Below are positions 6,780 through 9,087 of a stretch of DNA of 9,087 bases, in pieces. How positions within the stretch are numbered: position 1 is the first letter of the stretch; every line of letters starts with the position of its first letter. Source of the DNA: an uncultured Flavobacteriales bacterium (GTDB taxonomy: Bacteria; Bacteroidota; Bacteroidia; Flavobacteriales_D; Sanyastnellaceae). The position numbers and the translations under genes were made by a program. The stretch spans positions 1-9,087 of the forward strand of contig CALKYI010000467.1 of NCBI GenBank assembly GCA_938003665.1, read 5' to 3'. The notes under the pieces were generated by a model, which was not told the origin of the DNA, did no database searches, and saw only the letters and a list, made by a program, of their open reading frames with translations.

Positions 6780-8054
6780 TTATTCAGACTTATCGGCCAT
6801 GAGGCGGCCGCAAACCAAGGCGACGACCAAGCCGATGCCCAAGCCCTTGAGCAAGTCGATGAAGACAATGGCCAAGATGGTCACCACAAACGGAATGAAG
6901 TGCTTCATGCCGCTGTCATAAATGCGCTTAAACGTGGCCGGCTTGGCAAGTTTATACCCTACCACGAAGAGTACCGCCGCGAGGCTGCCGAGTGGAATGT
7001 AGGTCAGGAGCGTGGGCGCCAACAGGACGAATAAAAGCAACCACGCACCGTGCAAACTCGCACTGAGCTCGGTGGCGTTTCCGGTCTGGATGTTGGCAGA
7101 CGATCGCACAATCACCTGGGTAATTGGCAAGCCACCAATTAAGCCACTAACGGTGTTCCCTACTCCTTGTGCCAGCAGTTCTCGGTTGGTGGGTGTGACG
7201 CGTTGCTCCGGATCCAATTTGTCCGTCGCCTCGACACAGAGCAGGGTTTCCAAACTCGCAACTACTGCAATGGTGGCTGCCAGAATCCAAATGGCGCTGT
7301 CGCCAATGGCCGAGAAATCAGGGAACGTCAACAGCGACCCCCATGCTGAAGGATCAATGCCGCTGGCCGCGTGGCCTGTTGGCACATCGACCAGTTGTTT
7401 TGTCGTAAGAGCACCAGCTCCGCTGCGCGTGATGAGGTGCACCACAATCCCCGCAAGGACAGCTGTCAATGAACCCGACAGCACCTTCGTGAACTTTTGC
7501 GCCTTCATGAACGACGTTTCCCACAAGAGCAAGATGGCAAGGCACACGAATGTAACTACCGTCGCCGTCGCTGAAGCGTAGCTAATGTTATCGCCCAGGA
7601 GCAAGAGCACATCAAAAACCTTGTCGGCCTTGGTGGTTCCCTCAGCGCCAGCGTAGCCCAAACCATGTGGGATTTGCTTGATGAAAATAATGATTCCAAT
7701 GGCGGCCAACATCCCTGAGATGACGCTTGAAGGAAAGTACTTTCCGACCACGCCAGCCTTGACGATGCCCAACACCAACTGGGCCAAGCCACCGATGACT
7801 ACGGCCAATAAGAACGCCTCAAAGCCGACCTCCTGAATGCCGTCGTAGACAATGACCGCGAGGCCAGCCGCCGGTCCGGATACACCAACGTGGCTTCCGG
7901 AAATGGGTGCAACAATGAGTCCGCCAATGATGCCGGCAATCAAGCCGGCGATGGGCTCTGCGCCCGAGGCCAATGCAATGCCAAGGCAGAGTGGCAAAGC
8001 GACCAAAAAAACAACCAAGGATGCTGGAGCATCCTTACCAATATGCTGAAACAT
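6780..8054 (-). CDS. SulP-family inorganic anion transporter lacking a STAS domain
   Basis: A 424-residue multi-pass inner-membrane transporter of the SulP (SLC26-like) family, which moves sulfate, bicarbonate or other anions. It starts MFQHIGKDAPASLVVFLVAL and shows the family's conserved segments: PLCLGIALASGAEP (21-34), SGSHVGVSGPAAGLAVIVY (52-70, the half-helix substrate site region), SLETLLCVEATDKLDPEQR (267-285), and GGLPITQVIVRSSANIQTGN (307-326). The protein stops just after the last hydrophobic segment (ILAIVFIDLL...LVVALVCGRL) with MADKSE, so the cytoplasmic STAS domain found at the C-terminus of many relatives is absent; the DNA that follows encodes the lipoprotein, not a STAS remnant. 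Substrate cannot be told from sequence; bicarbonate or sulfate is plausible. It is 62 bases downstream of the acidic exported protein gene. Confidence 0.93.
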   Translation of the reverse strand: MFQHIGKDAPASLVVFLVALPLCLGIALASGAEPIAGLIAGIIGGLIVAPISGSHVGVSGPAAGLAVIVYDGIQEVGFEAFLLAVVIGGLAQLVLGIVKAGVVGKYFPSSVISGMLAAIGIIIFIKQIPHGLGYAGAEGTTKADKVFDVLLLLGDNISYASATATVVTFVCLAILLLWETSFMKAQKFTKVLSGSLTAVLAGIVVHLITRSGAGALTTKQLVDVPTGHAASGIDPSAWGSLLTFPDFSAIGDSAIWILAATIAVVASLETLLCVEATDKLDPEQRVTPTNRELLAQGVGNTVSGLIGGLPITQVIVRSSANIQTGNATELSASLHGAWLLLFVLLAPTLLTYIPLGSLAAVLFVVGYKLAKPATFKRIYDSGMKHFIPFVVTILAIVFIDLLKGLGIGLVVALVCGRLMADKSE

Positions 8055-8090
8055 GGATTTCGAGAGTTAAATGAAAAACGAATGAACGGG

Positions 8091-8107
8091 CAGCCTACAG
8101 CAGGCTG
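8091..8107 (-). terminator. Small hairpin between the acidic protein gene and sulP
   Basis: CAGCCT (8091-8096) and AGGCTG (8102-8107) form a perfect 6-base stem with a 5-base loop. On the minus strand a run of five T lies about 12 bases past the stem, too far for a classical intrinsic terminator. It could be a weak terminator, an attenuator or an mRNA stability element ahead of sulP. Confidence 0.25.
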
Positions 8108-8116
8108 ATTTGACCA

Positions 8117-8452
8117 TTACGCTTTCATTTCTGGGGGCTCGAACACACCCTTGCGGAAGGGAGAATCCCAATTCCTGTGCGCTGTCGCCGTGCGATTGAG
8201 CTCGTGCAGCGCCAAGGCTTCAGCATTCCATTCCGACCATTCCGACCACTTCTTCACCTCGTCGTCTGCGGCCTCTTCCTCACCTTGCTTGTTTTCCTCA
8301 CCGCGTTCATCGTCCGCGTCGGTCATGAACCACACCACTTCTTCCTCCCCCCAATTCAGCGCAGAGGCACAGGGCATCCCTACCCAACACACGATGGAAA
8401 GCAACCCGAGGGCAAAAGCCCAAAACGCTCGATGACTGGACGCCAAAGTCAC
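8117..8452 (-). CDS. Small acidic exported protein of unknown function
   Basis: A 111-residue protein with a signal peptide (hydrophobic about 10-27, likely cleavage after CASA at residue 31, before LNW). The mature part is strongly acidic over about 35-66 (EEE, DADDE, GEEN, GEEEAADDE). It then has a duplicated WSEWSEW motif and a C-terminus rich in His and aromatic residues (LHELNRTATAHRNWDSPF) ending in EPPEMKA. The predicted start is GTG at 8452; an in-frame ATT lies just ahead. It lies 59 bases downstream of the membrane cytochrome-like gene and 62 bases upstream of sulP, all on one strand. The acidic run could bind cations, but no known metal motif is present. I do not recognise the family. 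Confidence 0.6.
   Translation of the reverse strand: MTLASSHRAFWAFALGLLSIVCWVGMPCASALNWGEEEVVWFMTDADDERGEENKQGEEEAADDEVKKWSEWSEWNAEALALHELNRTATAHRNWDSPFRKGVFEPPEMKA
8229..8246 (-). repeat. Nine-base tandem duplication encoding the WSE repeat
   Basis: CATTCCGAC occurs twice in a row (8229-8237 and 8238-8246), preceded by a partial copy (CATTC, 8224-8228). On the coding strand it makes the repeated Trp-Ser-Glu of the acidic exported protein. It keeps the reading frame and could vary in copy number between strains. Confidence 0.8.
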
Positions 8453-8456
8453 AATG

Positions 8457-8485
8457 CAAAACTAGGCACATCGGCCGAGCAAAAA
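8457..8485 (-). promoter_or_regulatory. Candidate Bacteroidota-type promoter at the start of the acidic protein gene
   Basis: On the minus strand TAGTTTTG (8464-8457) matches the -7 consensus TAnnTTTG exactly. A TTTTTG (8485-8480) lies upstream with a 15-base spacer, shorter than the usual 17-23. Transcription would start at or just past the predicted GTG (8452), which implies a leaderless message, a later start codon, or a chance match. Confidence 0.3.
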
Positions 8486-8511
8486 CGCCACGGAACTGAC
8501 AAAAAATCCCA

Positions 8512-8976
8512 CTAACGGAAATAAACCACGCGCCAGAGATGCATCAATGAGCCGGCGAGGGTCACCGCTGCAAAAATGAGGTGATACGGCAACCATTTTC
8601 GGCCCTCTTCCTTGAGCGACACCCAAGAGCCAAACACCAACGATGCGAAAAGGGCCAGTGGCAAGAGACCAAGCAGTCCGTAACCCAACTGTACCGAATG
8701 AACCAAAGCCAGCAAGGGCACGGCCCAAGCCAACGCTTGGTGCACCTCCACCCAATCGTCCCATTGCGCTCCCTGTCTTTGATAAATCAAGCGTCCAAGG
8801 GAAAGGGCCCACTGCGCCAGGATCGATACCAGGAGCACACTACCAGTCCAATTCCGAAATGCTTCGTCTTGTTGGAAGTCCATGTCGATGGCCCCGAACT
8901 TGGACAAGACTGTCCCGATGAGCAAGGCCACGAGGCACCCCCATACCCACACCAATTGCCGCTTAAGGTTGGTCAT
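8512..8976 (-). CDS. Compact membrane cytochrome-like protein with two H-x13-H motifs (ferric-reductase-type core)
   Basis: A 154-residue membrane protein with about five hydrophobic segments (about 9-27, 44-64, 77-97, 101-119, 128-150). Two of them carry paired histidines spaced alike: H79/H93 and H132/H146, each H-x13-H. This is the arrangement that binds two stacked hemes in ferric-reductase/NOX-type transmembrane domains, so I infer a di-heme b-type cytochrome passing electrons across the membrane. No FAD- or NAD-binding domain follows, so a partner must supply or take electrons. Its ATG overlaps the end of the upstream partial gene by 14 bases, suggesting coupling. No gene name can be given; some other small helical heme protein is the alternative. 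Confidence 0.72.
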   Translation of the reverse strand: MTNLKRQLVWVWGCLVALLIGTVLSKFGAIDMDFQQDEAFRNWTGSVLLVSILAQWALSLGRLIYQRQGAQWDDWVEVHQALAWAVPLLALVHSVQLGYGLLGLLPLALFASLVFGSWVSLKEEGRKWLPYHLIFAAVTLAGSLMHLWRVVYFR

Positions 8977-9087
8977 CGGCGTTGAGGATGCTGGCCATTA
9001 GGTGCACCGATGCCAATTCGGCCACACTGTCTTGAAAGGTTTTTCCGTCCGGAACGAAGGCCCCTTGGGAAGGCCACATAGTACCAA
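8963..9087 (-). CDS. C-terminus of an unrecognised protein (runs off the window)
   Basis: The last 40 codons of a gene that begins beyond the right edge. The frame reads TMWPSQGAFVPDGKTFQDSV, then AELASVHLMASILNADDQP and TAA at 8965-8963. It is preferred over the other two minus-strand frames because it looks like protein sequence and because its stop overlaps the ATG of the cytochrome-like gene by 14 bases, a typical operon junction. The fragment is soluble in character, with a likely amphipathic helix near its end. It is too short to assign a family; a redox partner of the cytochrome-like protein is only a guess from position. Confidence 0.55.
   Translation of the reverse strand, partial: GTMWPSQGAFVPDGKTFQDSVAELASVHLMASILNADDQP

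Noticed and set aside
6437..6868. 143-codon minus-strand frame starting at 6868 and ending at 6437
   Set aside because: Only its middle (6778-6599) is coding. The upstream part overlaps the SulP C-terminus in another frame and the downstream part is a frame error that runs into ydbS.
7012..7581. 189-codon plus-strand frame
   Set aside because: It is antisense to the SulP transporter, whose conserved motifs lie on the minus strand.
8177..8515. 112-codon plus-strand frame with a hydrophobic stretch
   Set aside because: It is antisense to the acidic exported protein gene; the minus-strand frame has a proper signal peptide with an AxA site and fits the operon direction.

Overview
The window comes from a member of the Bacteroidota, most likely a flavobacterial-type lineage of moderate to fairly high GC. 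The main evidence is a large secreted protein ending in a type B sorting domain of the type IX secretion system (T9SS), which is confined to this phylum. Supporting evidence is a regulator-like protein with an N-terminal domain I recognise mainly from Bacteroidota, and TAnnTTTG-type promoter elements.

Layout. The left part (47-4484) reads on the plus strand: a 935-residue T9SS-exported, glycine-rich, repeat-bearing surface protein; 11 bases later a small exported protein of unknown function; then a 392-residue cytoplasmic protein with an HTH-like N-terminus and a helical-repeat body. The right part (4485-9087) reads entirely on the minus strand. In transcription order it holds the C-terminus of an unrecognised protein; a compact membrane protein with two H-x13-H motifs, as in di-heme ferric-reductase-type cytochromes; a small acidic exported protein; a SulP-family anion transporter without a STAS domain; a Kazal-like lipoprotein broken by one missing base; and the YdbS/YdbT pair of bacterial PH-domain membrane proteins. 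The two gene blocks meet tail to tail at one palindrome, TGATCA, which supplies both stop codons.

How the genes may work together. The exported adhesin-like protein and the small exported protein are probably cotranscribed. On the minus strand, overlaps or very short gaps join the partial gene to the cytochrome gene, sulP to the lipoprotein gene, and ydbS to ydbT, so each pair is probably translated from a shared transcript. The cytochrome, acidic exported protein and partial upstream gene could form a small membrane redox module, but that is inference. No mobile element, CRISPR array, tRNA or rRNA was seen, and no clear undescribed defence or biosynthetic system stands out. The strongest specific observation is the frameshift at about 6598/6599, where restoring one T recovers the conserved cysteine, the family's C-terminal tail and a stop codon before the next gene.
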